43,314 nucleotides of DNA from Tieghemiomyces parasiticus. Lineage: Eukaryota; Kickxellomycota; Dimargaritomycetes; Dimargaritales; Dimargaritaceae. Where the stretch lies: NCBI GenBank assembly GCA_027575765.1, contig JANBPT010000337.1:1-43314 (forward strand). Reading direction: 5' to 3'. The position numbers were made by a program, and so were the translations under genes. The notes beneath the pieces were generated by a model. It was not told where the DNA came from and did not search any database. It saw only the letters and a list, made by a program, of their open reading frames with translations. Shown piece after piece: positions 1 through 15,641 of the stretch. The stretch's first letter is position 1; each line of letters starts with the position of its first letter.

Positions 1-1240
1 TTAGGTTTCATCTGAAACACTGTGATCTGAGACCTCCCGCTTAAAATTCTCAAAATAATTGGAGGCACCTGTACCGGTCCATTATACATGCCTTCACGAG
101 GATGTGAGCTTCGGAGTAATTTCGCATAGAAAATCCATTGCACTATGTAGATTCTATCTTTAGCGGTCCGTTTAGTGTTGGATAGAAATTGGTAAAGTGG
201 AGGGCCGTGAAGGTCAAACAAATGGCCACAGAATAGGAAGTGCACAAGAACCCTTGGCTCTGCTCTCAACACTCTGGGCTTTACGGAGTGTTTATGGCTG
301 GGGTGCTGTATTGATCGCAGTGGGTGATGATGTGAAAGGCCAGTGGTTTTTTGTCACCCCCCCCCCTCCCGTCCCCGATTCTATTAGGAGTGAAATGTAC
401 CACCACGGGATTTATTTGATACCGAAGCTGTTGAAGCAAACAACGGAGAGCTTAGGGTGCAGTGAGTGGTCGTCGCACGCCATTGCTTCGACTTCGCGAG
501 GACCAGGGGCAGGGCAGCTTAAATGTCGAGCGGCAGGCCAAGCCGCTAGGGCATACGAACTACTCGTTCACATTCAAGTCGCAATTGCAAAACAAAACCA
601 CCGTTCATAGCCAAGTAAGGGCGGTAAGCTAGATTGTGGAGACCCTCTCTCGACTGTTTATGGTCGGCAGGCGTCGCGTGTCCCGCCGGATAGCTGCTTT
701 TGGGGCGAACCCCCCGTAACAATGTAGCGGGTGTGGCCGCGCGCCACTCGCGTCTTCAAACGACGCTCGTTCCGTGGCTTCTGCAGTCCACGACGAGCTT
801 CGCAGCCACACTACCCCCATTTCACCCACAGCTAGCGCCTACATCTACACACACGCACTGGCCTTCTGTTTGTTGTGGTTGCCATACATTGCCCGCAACG
901 TGTCCAGTTTGTTTACGATACTTGGGGACCGTCCTCTGGCTCCCTCCTCCCACCTCACGGCATGACCCTGTCCCCTTTTTCTGTCGTTACGACTTTCTAA
1001 CGATCCAGGTTCTCATTACTCCGCCTTACTCACTTTAACATCCTGCTTGTAAATCACCTATTCTCGGCCATCGTAGCCACCTGTTCGCCGCCCACCCAAG
1101 GCCTCCTAGGCATTAGCAACGCCAATTGTCGTACGCCGCCTCGTCTCTTTCCTCCCGTCCGCGCTGTTGACGGCTCTCCACCTTTGAGGAACTGGGCCCC
1201 CCGTCAGCCGCACACATTTCTCACCCGAAGGGCCGACACC
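1..1240. other. Left-edge intergenic DNA and ISWI promoter/leader
   Basis: I see no convincing gene here. Open frames are short, lack family motifs and do not share the G/C-ending codon bias of the real genes. A run of ten C residues lies at about 357-366. The stretch from about 830 to 1240 is pyrimidine-rich, as expected for a fungal promoter and 5' leader of the ISWI gene that starts at 1241. Confidence 0.5.
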
Positions 1241-4200
1241 ATGACCGAAGCACAAATCAAGGTAGGTCCCCACCGTCTGCGCCCACATTGAGCTACCGTC
1301 GTCCCCCAGACTTTCTCCCTCTGCTTCTTTGGGACGACGGGGGCGCCCAGCTCTCTCATCCTAGCCCCGCTCATCTCCACCGCCCCCTCTCTTTGCTCCA
1401 TTTGTTTATCCTCCTTCTTCCCTTAACTCTCCCCCGCCCACTCCAACCGTGCACGTTGCCGATTCACCGGTCCCCTCCTCACCCCTTACACCTAGCACGA
1501 ACCTGGACCCATGAGCGACGATGCTCCCCAGGCCGCGGCCCCGGTGGTCAAGGCCCCGCCCCCTTGTGACGACCAGGAACGCTCCGCACGACGGTTTGCC
1601 TACCTACTGAGTCTCACCGACCTTTTCTCTCACTTTCTCAAGGATTTCATCGCGGACCCGGCCATGAAGGCCGCTGTCGACCGGCACCTGGCCGAGCGTC
1701 AGAACGGCACGACCAAAGCTAAAGGCATCCACCGTCACCGCAAGACTGAGAAGGAAGAGGACGCCGAGCTTCTCCAAGACGAGGAGAGCACCTCCCCTGG
1801 CGCGGTGGCCCCCGTCTTCACCGAGTCTCCGGCCTACGTCGAGGGCGGCACCATGCGCGACTACCAACTGCGCGGCCTCAACTGGATGATCTCGCTCCAC
1901 GACAACAACCTCAACGGTATCCTGGCCGATGAGATGGGTCTCGGCAAGACCCTCCAGACCCTAGCCTTTTTGGGCTACCTCAAAATCCACCGCGGGATCC
2001 CCGGCCCCCACCTAATCGTCGTGCCCAAGACCACCCTTCACAATTGGCTGAGCGAAGCCCGGAAGTGGGTGCCGGCGCTCGATGCCTTCATCTTCCACGG
2101 CAGCAAGGAGGACCGCCCGGCCCTGGTCCGAGAACGCCTCGGGCCCGTTTCTTTCGACCTCTGCATCACCACCTATGAGATGTGTCTGCTCCACAAGTCC
2201 GACTTGCGTAAAATATCCTGGGAGTATATCGTGATCGACGAGGCCCATCGCATCAAGAACGAAAATTCAGCTCTGTCGCAGATCGTGCGCCTGTTCCCGA
2301 CCCGCAATCGACTCCTCATTACAGGCACTCCGCTTCAGAACAATCTGGTGGAGTTGTGGAGCCTTCTCAACTTCCTACTCCCGGATGTGTTCCGGTCTGC
2401 CGAGGACTTTGATACTTGGTTCACCCGAACCACCGACTCGGACGCCTTACTCGGTCAGCTCCAGGATGTCCTCCAGCCCTTCATGCTACGACGCTTCAAG
2501 AGCGACGTGGAGCATTCTCTACTGCCCAAGATCGAGCAGAATGTGTACGTGGGTCTAAGCGAGATGCAAAAGAAATGGTACAAGGCCATCCTGGACAAGG
2601 ACATTGAGGCCGTGAACGGGGCCGTGGCCGGCAAGAAGGAGGGCAAGATGCGCCTGCTGAACATTGTCATGCAGCTGCGCAAGTGTTGCAACCACCCATA
2701 TTTGTTTGACGGCGCCGAACCGGGCCCACCGTACACCACTGACGAGCACCTGATCACTAACTCGGGCAAGCTGACTCGCCTTGACCAGCTGCTTAAACGC
2801 CTACGCGAGCAGGGGTCGCGCGTGCTTATCTTCTCACAGATGAGCCGCATGCTGGATATCCTCGAGGACTACTGTGGCTTCCGCGGGTACGAATACTGCC
2901 GCATCGATGGCCAGACCGACCACGAGACCCGGGTGTCCTCCATCGATGAGTACAACCGGCCGGGCTCCGACAAGTTCGTGTTTCTGCTCACCACCCGTGC
3001 CGGCGGATTGGGTATTAACCTGGTCACTGCTGATACTGTGGTCATGTTCGATTCGGACTGGAACCCGCAGATGGACCGCCAGGCCCAGGACCGGGCCCAC
3101 CGCATTGGTCAGACTCGGCAAGTGCGCGTGTACCGCTTCGTGGCCAACGGGACTATGGAGGAGCGGATGCTAGAGACGGCCGCCCAGAAGCTGCGCCTGG
3201 ACCAGTTGGTGATCCAGCAGGGCACACCCGCGGCGGCCGCGTCCAAGGCCCAATCGCGCGGCGACCTGCTGGCCATGATCCAACACGGAGCAGACCGTTT
3301 GTTGCGTGACGATGCAGCGGCCGATCCTCTCGACGAGCTGGATATTGACGCCGTCCTGGCGCGCGGAGAGGCCCGGACGGCTGAGCTAAACCGTAAGTAC
3401 GAGGGCCTAGGCTTGACCGACCTCCAGAAGCTCTCCTTGGACAGCATCAATTCGTATGAGTGGGAGGGCGAGGACCACCGTGGTAAGCGCAAGGGCGAGG
3501 CGGCAGGGCTCACCTGGATTGAGCCGGCCAAGCGCGAGCGCAAGGCAAACTACTCTGTGGACGAGTACTATCGGGAGGCCCTCCGCACCACCGCGGCCAA
3601 ACCTGCCGGGCCGCCGCGGCCGCCCAAACCTAAGCAGATCACCGCCCACGACTTCCAATTCTACCCGCCGGGCTTACGTCCTCTACTGGACAAGGAGATT
3701 TACTTTTACCGCAAGTCCATCGGTTACAAGGTGCCCCCACCCGCGGCAGGCGAGGGCGACGAGGGTTCGGCGGAAGCCGCGGAGCAACAGGCCCTGATCG
3801 ATGCGGCCGAGCCCCTCACCGAGGAGGAGGAGGCCCGCAAGGAACGGTTATCGGCCGAGGGGTTCGAGCACTGGAACCGACGTGACTACCTCGCCTTTTT
3901 GCGCGGATGCGAGCGCCACGGCCGCCACAACCTGCGGGCCATCGCCAACGACATGGATGGAAAATCGTTCAATGAAGTACGGGCCTATAGTGCAGTATTT
4001 TGGGCGCGCATTAACGAGCTACCCGACCACGAGCGTGTGGTGGCCAATATCGAGCGCGGCGAGGCGCGCCTGGCCAAACAGCGCGCGACACAACAGCAAC
4101 TGACGGATTTCGTAGGCTCTTGTGAACACCCACTCCAGCAACTTCGGATCCCCTACCGACCCAGCCGTGGGAAGTACTACACCGAGGAGGAGGATCGGTT

Positions 4201-4709
4201 CCTGCTGGTCAGCCTGGTCCGGCTCGGGTACGGCCGCGACGACGTGTATGATCTTATTCACGCTGAGATTCGCCAGAGCCCGCTGTTCAAGTTTGACTGG
4301 TTCCTCAAGTCGCGTACCCCCAGCGAGCTCCAGCGACGTTGCAACACCCTCATCCATATGCTTCAGAAGGACAAGTCGGCTGGCGGGAACGACGATGACG
4401 CTGACGAACTGACTGACCAGGAGAAGGTAAGCTTCCCCTCTTGCTGTGGCCTAGTGGGACACTGATAGGCCGGCTTCCGTGCTACGAGGGTATATATGTG
4501 AGCTTTTATACCTTCCCCCCCCCGATGATGCAAGATGTAAAAGGGCTCTCTGCTCCATTGAGCCCAGGCTCGGGTGAAGGATACCAGACTTATCTGTCGC
4601 TGGGCGGTGAATTCACTAACATGTTCCATGTCTAATTTACACCCTCGCCCTAATGCCTCCTTTGCAGCAGACGAAGTCCAAACCCGTTGCCAAAAAGCGC
4701 AAGAACTGA
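1241..4709 (+). CDS. ISWI: ISWI-family chromatin-remodelling ATPase (SNF2 family)
   Basis: This is the motor subunit of ISWI complexes, which use ATP to slide and space nucleosomes in the nucleus. I read three exons: 1241-1261 (MTEAQIK), 1496-4426 and 4668-4709 (the last acceptor could also be 3 nt later), about 997 residues, the usual family length. Introns 1262-1495 and 4427-4667 are both phase 0. Visible in order: an AutoN-like motif (IHRHRKTEKEED, about residue 85); Walker A in DEMGLGKT (about 155); the DEAH box in VIDEAHRIKNE (about 255); ITGTPLQNN; the helicase C motifs TRAGGLGINL and DRAHRIGQ; HAND (about 700-750), SANT (HWNRRDYLAFLRGCERHG, about 800) and SLIDE (about 900-965). The last exon adds a basic tail, KPVAKKRKN. 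HAND-SANT-SLIDE separates it from SWI2, CHD and INO80 ATPases. No lesion is seen. Whether it is the ISW1 or ISW2 type is not resolved. Confidence 0.96.
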
Positions 4710-8205
<3,496 letters not shown>

Positions 8206-8562
8206 ATCGAACAACGAGGAGGAGGGGATCGACGGAGAGAGATGAAATCCTGCTGGACCTGAGAATGCCTCCTAGATGATGTAAGCTTATTAAAGATCCA
8301 TTGGGTTTCACAGTGGTATAAATATTTAAATTTGACATGTACGACGTGACAACGAGCAGTAATCCCCGGAGACAGGACCGAACTTCAGTCGATTGCCTTC
8401 CCTGGTTCTCAGTTTATTTATTTCATCGGCTTCTTAAACGGCCCAATTTCGTTATCCAATAAAATTTATAAACTACCACCCAAAACAATACCCGGCGTTT
8501 AGTTAATAGGGATACAGCCAACAGCGTGAACATTGGCCAATGCTGGCGAGCAGTTGTCACTA
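8206..8562. other. Shared 3' region of two convergent genes
   Basis: This A/T-rich spacer separates the stop codons of ARG5,6 and the protease. Poly(A)-signal-like A/T words occur for both strands: ATTAAA at about 8289 and AATAAA at about 8458 on plus, and TTTATTTATTT at about 8412, which reads AAATAAATAAA on minus. Confidence 0.5.
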
Positions 8563-11124
8563 TTAGCGCTTAACCTCGAACATGGGTGTGGTGTAAATGG
8601 CAGGAGTGTCGTCCCGGCTGGTGGGGTAGAACTCGAGAATCATGACGTACTGGCCGTTAGCCAGATTGAATAGCTTGGAGGGCTGAGCGTAAGAGTAAAC
8701 GACGCCATCCCAGACGTACGTGTAGTAGGGTTGGACGTCGCCGCTGTCCATATTCTTCTGGAGGTAGAGGAAGTGGTTCTCAGTGACAGTAGCGTGGATA
8801 TTGGTCGGAGTGGCAGCCTTGGCGATGCGGACGCGCACGCGGTACACAGGGATCTGGATACGGAAGATAACGGTGGGGTAGCTGTTCCCGGTAAAGGTGA
8901 ATACCTTACCGTCCTTGAGGGGCATCCCCACGCCGTACTGGACCAGGCAGGGTAGGTTAATTCCGCTGTACGAGGGGGCCAGAATAGGGATGGCGGCCTG
9001 GCGGAAGGCGTATCCAAGGTAGGGAATGGTGAGGTTGTAGCCCGACGTTCCGGCTGCGGGGTACATGTTAACGTAGCCGCTGTGGACCATCAAGTCATTC
9101 TCGCGGATCGGCGTAGTATCAAAGCTAACACTGTTCTTCGTACCGGTTTTGCCGGCCTTGAAGGTGATGGTGTCCAGCATGAACCGGGCATACAAAGTCA
9201 CCAAGCTAGTCCGTGGTGGGGAGACCATAACGTTGTCCTTGTCGTAGGCTGAGACGGACAGGCTCGGGATGAACTCGAAATTGTAGGTCATGTCTTTGCT
9301 GCCCGTGTTGTCGAAATACATGGTCTTGGATATGAGCTTGCTGAGGTCGCTCACGTACTTGGACGCAACATTGTAGTAACGGCTGACGGTAAAGTCGGTG
9401 GTGACCGCGTTGTAGGCGTTGAGAAACCCATTGCCTTGGAGAGCCACTGACTCGGTGCGAGAGGGACGATTCCACAGCAGGGTACCCGTGTTGAACAGGA
9501 GGTTGTAAAGGCTGTCCACGCTCGTGGCACGCTTGGACTCGATGAGTAGGGCCACAGTCCCGGAGACGTAGGGCGTTGCCATGGATGTACCGGATTGTAG
9601 GCCGTACTCTCCTTGGCTGGTCGGGAGGGTCGAGTAGATGTTCGTGCCGGGAGCAAGAAGGTCGGGCTTCACGTCGCCGTTCACTGACGGCCCCCACGAC
9701 GAGTACCAGGCACGGGTGGGCCCGTCCTTGCCGTTGCTGAAGGTAGACACACGGGTGTCGACCGATGCCGTGGCGGACCCCTTGGCCAGCTGTGCGATCA
9801 GGGCCTCGCCGTCGACCTTCAGAATGGAGAATGACGGCAGGTTAATGGCCTGGTCGTAGAAAACCAGTCCGGAGTCACCGCTCTCGTTATTGTAGATGGC
9901 CAGGGCCGCCGCTCCGGCGTTTAGCGCGTTGATCGCCTTGTCCTGTAAGGCACAGTTGCCGCGTTGCGCAAGGACCACGGCGCCCTTGGCGGCGTTGATG
10001 GGACCACAGGCGTAATCGTCGCCGCCCGAAGTAGCCACGGCGCGGACGAAAGGAACATTGACGAGTTTGAGGGGCGCCAAGTCGCGCTGCTGACCGGAGC
10101 GCTTCACTACCGTTACGGTCTTTCCTACGGTCACGTTGAGGCTCTGGGAATAGAATTTGGGTAGGTCTACCGCGCCCACGGCGATACTCTCGGCACCGCT
10201 GGCCGGGGAGGAGACCGCCCACAGGGTATCTGCGCCGTCGTTACCCACACCCGTCACGACGTACTTGCCAAAGCCATACAGCGCAGACACCATCCGGCTC
10301 TCCGGGTACTCCGACCAACCCGAGGGAGTCCCTAGGGATATGCTCAGGATGTCCATCCCGTCGGCGAACGCGCGCTCCATGGCCTCCAGAATGACGGTGG
10401 TCGAAGCTAGCCCGTTGCAACCCATGACACGGTAGATACCCAGGGTGGCGTCCGGTGCCACGCCCTGGAACGCTCCGTCATTCCCTGCGGCAATCCCGGC
10501 GACATGGGTGCCATGCCCGTTGCAGGTATCCATGGGGTCGTCATCTGGCACCGGTGTGTTATGACCATCGAATTGGTCACCTACGAAATCGTAGCCATGA
10601 GTGATGCGGCACCCGGCGGTCTTGAAGCAGCCACCAAACGCCCGGTGCTTGTAGTCTAGTCCCGAGTCGATGATGCCAATCTTGACGCCTTTACCGGTGA
10701 GTTTCTTCTCGCTGCGCAGGCGGCCGACGCCCGTGTAGTCGTGGGCCAGCATCTTGAGCGGTGGAAGCGGGGTGGCTTTGTCACCCCCAGCGCCGTCGTG
10801 CGACAGGCTGGTCAGGCGGAGGGGCCAGGTCGCGTTGACATTATTAAAGCTGGCCATGCTGTCCACGTGCTTATCGTCGACCTGGATAGAAGCGCCCTTC
10901 AGCAGCAAGGTGAAGTTCTTGGTGATCGTAAAGGGGATACCCGCGGCCTGCATCTCGGCGGCGAACTGGTCTAAACCGCCACCACCACCGCTAGCGTCAT
11001 TGTACTGGACAATATAATTGTTTGGTAAAATGTTCAGCTGGTACAGGCTGGTATCTAGGGTCTGGGCTCCAACAGACACGGCCGCCAGGGCCAGTGCCGC
11101 AATGGTCAGACATACAGGCCTCAT
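8563..11124 (-). CDS. Secreted subtilisin-like serine protease (S8) with PA insert
   Basis: A single-exon gene of 853 residues starts with a signal peptide (MRPVCLTIAALALAAVSVGA, cleavage likely near residue 20). An I9-type inhibitory propeptide follows (about 35-105). The S8 catalytic domain carries the triad Asp153 (GIIDSGLDY), His204 (NGHGTHVAG) and Ser514 (SGTSMATP), with the oxyanion Asn295 in GVGNDGAD. A protease-associated (PA) domain is inserted at about 365-450 between Asn and Ser. The C-terminal 280 residues are beta-rich, resembling the Fn3-like region of large subtilases. No transmembrane anchor or GPI signal is seen at the C-terminus. All catalytic residues are intact, so an active extracellular protease is expected, probably for nutrient acquisition or host/prey protein breakdown; the substrate cannot be told. 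Confidence 0.95.
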   Translation of the reverse strand: MRPVCLTIAALALAAVSVGAQTLDTSLYQLNILPNNYIVQYNDASGGGGGLDQFAAEMQAAGIPFTITKNFTLLLKGASIQVDDKHVDSMASFNNVNATWPLRLTSLSHDGAGGDKATPLPPLKMLAHDYTGVGRLRSEKKLTGKGVKIGIIDSGLDYKHRAFGGCFKTAGCRITHGYDFVGDQFDGHNTPVPDDDPMDTCNGHGTHVAGIAAGNDGAFQGVAPDATLGIYRVMGCNGLASTTVILEAMERAFADGMDILSISLGTPSGWSEYPESRMVSALYGFGKYVVTGVGNDGADTLWAVSSPASGAESIAVGAVDLPKFYSQSLNVTVGKTVTVVKRSGQQRDLAPLKLVNVPFVRAVATSGGDDYACGPINAAKGAVVLAQRGNCALQDKAINALNAGAAALAIYNNESGDSGLVFYDQAINLPSFSILKVDGEALIAQLAKGSATASVDTRVSTFSNGKDGPTRAWYSSWGPSVNGDVKPDLLAPGTNIYSTLPTSQGEYGLQSGTSMATPYVSGTVALLIESKRATSVDSLYNLLFNTGTLLWNRPSRTESVALQGNGFLNAYNAVTTDFTVSRYYNVASKYVSDLSKLISKTMYFDNTGSKDMTYNFEFIPSLSVSAYDKDNVMVSPPRTSLVTLYARFMLDTITFKAGKTGTKNSVSFDTTPIRENDLMVHSGYVNMYPAAGTSGYNLTIPYLGYAFRQAAIPILAPSYSGINLPCLVQYGVGMPLKDGKVFTFTGNSYPTVIFRIQIPVYRVRVRIAKAATPTNIHATVTENHFLYLQKNMDSGDVQPYYTYVWDGVVYSYAQPSKLFNLANGQYVMILEFYPTSRDDTPAIYTTPMFEVKR

Positions 11125-11186
11125 GGTGAAATATTAGGGGGGAGGCGGTGAAATATTAGTGTGAGAGGGGAGGCTGGAAATACTAG
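11125..11186 (-). repeat. Three imperfect direct repeats in the protease leader
   Basis: GGTGAAATATTAG occurs at 11125-11137 and 11147-11159, and a diverged third unit (TGGAAATACTAG) lies at 11175-11186. Each is linked by a G-rich GGGAGGC spacer. They sit immediately upstream of the protease start codon, in its 5' leader or proximal promoter. Confidence 0.6.
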
Positions 11187-11342
11187 ATTAACGTGGTAAG
11201 TGTAAAGTGCCGTGCCACGGAGAGGGTAGTTAAAGGTTGAGTAGCGGATAGGAAATAGCAGAGATAGTAAAATATATTAAATGGATAGGGGTTAAGAAAT
11301 TATGGGTGAGTCGGATTGGTACAAGGATGAATTGGGGCAGAG

Positions 11343-11352
11343 TTTATATATA
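11343..11352 (-). promoter_or_regulatory. TATA-like element of the protease gene
   Basis: On the minus strand the sequence reads TATATATAAA, a good TATA-box match, about 220 bp upstream of the protease ATG. TATA-containing promoters are common in inducible secreted-enzyme genes. No start site can be proven from sequence. Confidence 0.4.
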
Positions 11353-12761
11353 GTCTTCCGCAAAGAGGCAGGGAACCCCGGCAACAAGTGCTACACCAAC
11401 ACTCGGCTACTTCGTAGCTGAAAGCTTGCAACAGGCAGTACTCCGTTGGCTGGACTAAGAGGCATGTTGTCCCGTAAGCGAATAGGCGGCAGTATTTACG
11501 GCTCTCCGTCTTTCGGAAGGGGTATTGTAAGCCGCGCCAGGTCAGATATTAATCCACCCCCAGTCGTAACAAATCCATGCGGCTAACCCCTACCCAATTT
11601 GGTTAACCGTAAGGGATTGACCTACCCAGCGCCCATTCGCCTATCCACTTCCTGGCCGCGAAGACATGGCACGGATTCTCACCACTCGAGGGCTATGCGG
11701 AAGGGTAGTGGGATCAAGTATGTATTTACTACCCCATGACACCTCAACTTCAAGAGGGGAGGGCATTTTTTTTTGGATTAGCGGTCACCTCTCGTATACT
11801 GATTGGTGATCAACAGCATCCGCCCGTCGCGCCCGTGCCTACCATTGGGCTTCGACAAATGATGCCCGGGAAAAAAATAAGTATAAGTTGCCGGTAGGCA
11901 GTCGTGGTCTACCTTGTCGCAATTTGGAGGGGGGAAGGAAGTCTTAGAAACGAATGAGGGATGCTTCTTAGGGTTACGGCACGCGGAAGGAATAGGAATA
12001 CAAACGTTTCGCAGTGATAACTAAAGCGTATGTGAATTAGTACCGTTAACTGCAATCATTACTATTCCGCCAGCCCAGTCCAAACAATGGTGGTGAGGTC
12101 GACAATAATGACCAAGCTTATACGTCTGTCAATTTTTACAATTCACGTTCAGGCTCTCAGCGAGTCATGTTCTACGACCTCTAATATTCCACTTGTCTAA
12201 CCTGAAGCTGGACTAGAGATGGCACCCGAAGTTTAGGGCATGGAAAATATAGCTCTTCGTACGGGAAATGTGGAGGGCAACGCCCCTGTCCGCTAGCTAG
12301 GGCCCTGCCAAAGGATACTGGACAACGCTCGTCTATTTACTATACTGTTGCAAACATCCTGTAACTACACAGCTACGATTTACCGACCTCCATCAGAGGG
12401 TCCTATGAGGACCTATAGAGATAACTAGTTAGATAGACGTTATTCGCCTGACTGGAGTGCAGGATCTGTCGGAAAAACCTAGGGCAAGTAGGCCTAAATA
12501 CTACCCTATTTTCAAGCCCAGCCCATCATCCAACCCTTGGTCACCCTACGACGTTGACCGCAGTGAAGAGGCAAAATTGCCTCAGCCAGCCTACTGCGAG
12601 GCCAAGACATATCCTAACGAGACGAAGATACGTGAAGAGTAGAGGTGCCGCAATTGTCGTTTAAATTTGGGCCAATACCAATGGGATCCTGACGTAGTCT
12701 AACCTACATTTCACACACTGTCACAAAAGGTTCACACAATTGCCACTTATGGCAAACAGCA

Positions 12762-12789
12762 GGGGGGGAGCATAAGCCAACTCCCCCCC
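12762..12789. repeat. Perfect 9-bp G/C-run hairpin
   Basis: GGGGGGGAG (12762-12770) and CTCCCCCCC (12781-12789) are exact inverted repeats around the 10-nt loop CATAAGCCAA. No gene is nearby, so this is not placed as a terminator. Its role is unknown. Confidence 0.6.
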
Positions 12790-13871
12790 CCTGGAGATCA
12801 GTCGGGGTCAAAGGGCGGCGTTTCATTGGACCGCGTTGAACTCCAACCGGAATAGTGGTGTAGAAACGCATAATGCTTGACTAACGACAGTTAGTCTATA
12901 TCTTAGAGGAGGTCGCGAGGGAGTTTGTACTCGTTAGACCTGAGTTCGACTCAAGTAATAAGCCGACATCAGTTACGAGGATGAAGTCCGTTGTCCCCAA
13001 CGGATTTGGCCAGACCACTGGATTGGCGAAGGGTTCAGGGTGTGGATGATGGGTCTGCAAATCCTCAGGGAAACGTGGGTAAACATAGTTGCATGTAAAT
13101 TCGACGACGAAGCTTCCACGGTAACTTCTTACGTGTGAATACCTGCAAGTGCGAACGTGGCGAATTAGAGAAATAGAGCGACAACAGACTCACCACTGCG
13201 GATAATATTGCGGGCCAAAATAGTACGGGTGATCCCCACTAGCCTGGATGGCCAATGGCGTCACCTTTCCGATAGTTGCCACGCGCAACTATCAATGGAA
13301 TGTCAACCAGCAGTAAGTAGTACAACGCACTTGTATCAATCCGACATAATCTCTCAGGCACAAGCGGGTAAAGCATGACGCTGCTTCCCACGCGGAAATC
13401 AGAAAGACACTTTTACACCATGAGAGACCTGCCACTAACTTTTTCAAACTGATTATAAATGACAATATGGCCAGTAAAGTAGACTTCATTGGTCAGCAAG
13501 CAGCGAACGCTGTTGTTGGCCTGTAAATCGCATACGCTCGCGTAAGCGGTAGTCTGGGGCAGGGAAACCCCTTTCGGGCCCGCGCACCGGATCCTACCAG
13601 CCCTGCCCCATAGACCCCTCACCAGTTGCCCCCCCCCGCGTGTAGGAAGGGTGCCACGGTTCTGTCCGGTCTGTGTAACTAAGGCATCTCATTCTAATCA
13701 ATACCGTCTTTCTACACGAGATTTCTGCTGGTTTATACCACGGACATTTGACCACGGCCACTACTAGTGCGGAATCTACCACTCAATAGGAAATACCTCC
13801 CACAGCGACTACCGGACCCAAGAGTTCGCCCTATTTTCTGTTAATTGTCCAATGCATTTCTTGGCACTGTT

Positions 13872-15030
13872 AGTTATAGATGATGCAATACATTTTGAGA
13901 CATCAAAATTTGAGACCTTAGACAATGAAACTGTGGGTGAAACCTAGAGGTGTCTTGGGCGAGGAATCCAATAATACAAACCATTCAAAGATTGGATCAT
14001 TTCTCACTTCACAAGTTGAGTTTTTACCTCTCCATCCTGCCAACTGCTGAAGTTCCATTCCCCCACCCCACCCCACCCCAATTTACCAGGCGTGATGTGC
14101 GGATGCTTGTTGATAAATCTTATTCCAAAGGCCACACGGCAGATCCTAGTTTACCTGAACTGTGTGACAGAGGGTCTGACCGTCCCTTGTCGTGCCACCA
14201 TCTACAGGTAAATGGCTCACTTCCATACAGAATACTACTTTGAAGACGGTCCTTGTTCTGGCCGCCTATCGGATAACATTAGTGAACTTTACGGGGCCAT
14301 ACTTCTAGAACTGTTGGAGGGCGACCCTCAACTAAATGCTGAGCAACTAGGCCATGCCTGCCACACTTCCCTCACTACCATGCACAATGCTCTGCGCAGG
14401 GACCTGAGGTTGCACAGCTACCTCAGCCGCTGGGCCTCGCCCTGCCTCACTAGTGATCAGGGCCGCTAGCAGATATGTTAGGCCACCCGTTTCCGGGAAA
14501 AGTTTAATGGGACCAGTGACTACCTGCTGTACTTCATCATCGCGGGCGACAGTACTTGAACATACCTCCACAGCCCACCTGCTGATTCTGATCGTTGAAG
14601 GCGGTGCCCTAAAGGTGGCCCAGTCCCAGCCCAGACCCGTTGGGATTGTGCCATACCCAAGGTAATGTTGTCAGTTTATCACGAAGCGTGGCCTATTACA
14701 CTTGAGTGTCAATCCCCTTGGTGTCAAGCTCTCTGCCGACCACCACATAAGGTGTGGACTTGAGCCAATGTTCCAGGCCTGGGCAACGGCACACGGGATT
14801 CTGGCCTGGCATCCCCCCCTTCAGCTCTGCCATAATGATACACCGCCACACCGCGTTGCAATCACCAACACCTAGATACCCGACACTGGAGTCAAACTTA
14901 CCCCGGCTACTTCTCACAGCTCTGAGCTTGCCAGACTCCAGCCAAGTGATTATAGATCCTGCTTTGATAGATGGCTAGGAAGAGCTCGCCGAGCTGTATA
15001 GAATAATAGTCTTTGTTTATATAGAAAGTT
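13872..15030 (+). mobile_element. Decayed Tc1/mariner transposon, copy 1
   Basis: The stretch aligns throughout with a second copy at about 40,831-42,108, which sets its approximate ends. Fragments of a mariner-type transposase can be read across frames: an HTH piece with SGRLSDNIS, then QLNAEQLGHACHTS followed by RRDLRLHSYL (14.25-14.44 kb), and later the second catalytic block reading HNDTPPHRVAIT near 14.84 kb. Stops and frameshifts interrupt it throughout and the GDETWV block seen in copy 2 is not clear, so no transposase can be made. A (CCCCA)4 run at about 14060-14080 lies in the 5' part. Length is about 1.15 kb against about 1.3 kb for intact mariners. Borders are uncertain by some tens of bases. 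Confidence 0.8.
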
Positions 15031-15641
15031 AGATCGCGGGTAAGAAAATGAAGATCACCCCCGTCCTCTGTTCGCTGCTCTTTATTGCCACCCTGAACGC
15101 TTCATGGGCCTAAGGCGTCTTACAGTGAATCTCTCTACTCAAAATGGATCGATGGAACAGCTTTGACAGTTACAATTTGCCATACCAGGCCAATCGTTTG
15201 GTCGGTTATTCAATGACCTTCCTCCACAGTGACTCTATTCCTGCACCCACCTACCACCCCCGATGCATCTCTAACACAATACCCACCCTCTTCCTTGCAA
15301 GATAAGCTGTTAAAAACACTGTTACTTTGAACTCACCCCTGCCCCGCAAACACACTTCTCGCGACGGAACTGTAGATAGATCGCTATCGTGGTCACTACT
15401 ACAGCGGTGTAGGCGTGTATATCCTGCAAAGTCTACTTGCGTGCAGACCTGAGATTTAAGGGCCAAGTCAAAGTCACTCTACCTCTCTCCACGCATGAGG
15501 CGGCTGCAGAGTCTACTGGCTCTGCAAATCTAAGAGCATTCTCCTTACCTGGAATTCTTTCATGACCGTCGGCATGTGGACATCCCTCCCTCTACCTGTT
15601 CCTGCTAACTGCCCACCTCAATACCATCTTTACTGGCCGGT
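15031..15641. other. Intergenic DNA and CUZ1 promoter
   Basis: No gene is seen. The stretch lies between the mariner relic and the start of the AN1 zinc-finger gene. The last part (15,580-15,641) is C/T-rich, consistent with a promoter or leader. Confidence 0.45.

Larger units (their letters stand above)
11187..13871. other. Gene-poor intergenic DNA
   Basis: No open frame in this 2.7 kb shows a recognisable domain or the codon bias of neighbouring genes. The stretch contains the protease promoter on the right-hand side of that gene, a G-run/C-run hairpin at 12762-12789 and a nine-C run at about 13629. A tRNA-like T-loop word near 12943 does not build into a cloverleaf. Confidence 0.45.

Noticed and set aside
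197..610. 137-codon frame near the left edge
   Set aside because: It spans a ten-C run translated as prolines, has no domain and no codon bias.
12880..12970. tRNA-like T-loop word (GAGTTCGACTC) near 12943
   Set aside because: No acceptor stem, D-arm box or anticodon arm can be paired around it. Similar TTCGA words near 31868, 40559 and 42973 fail the same test.
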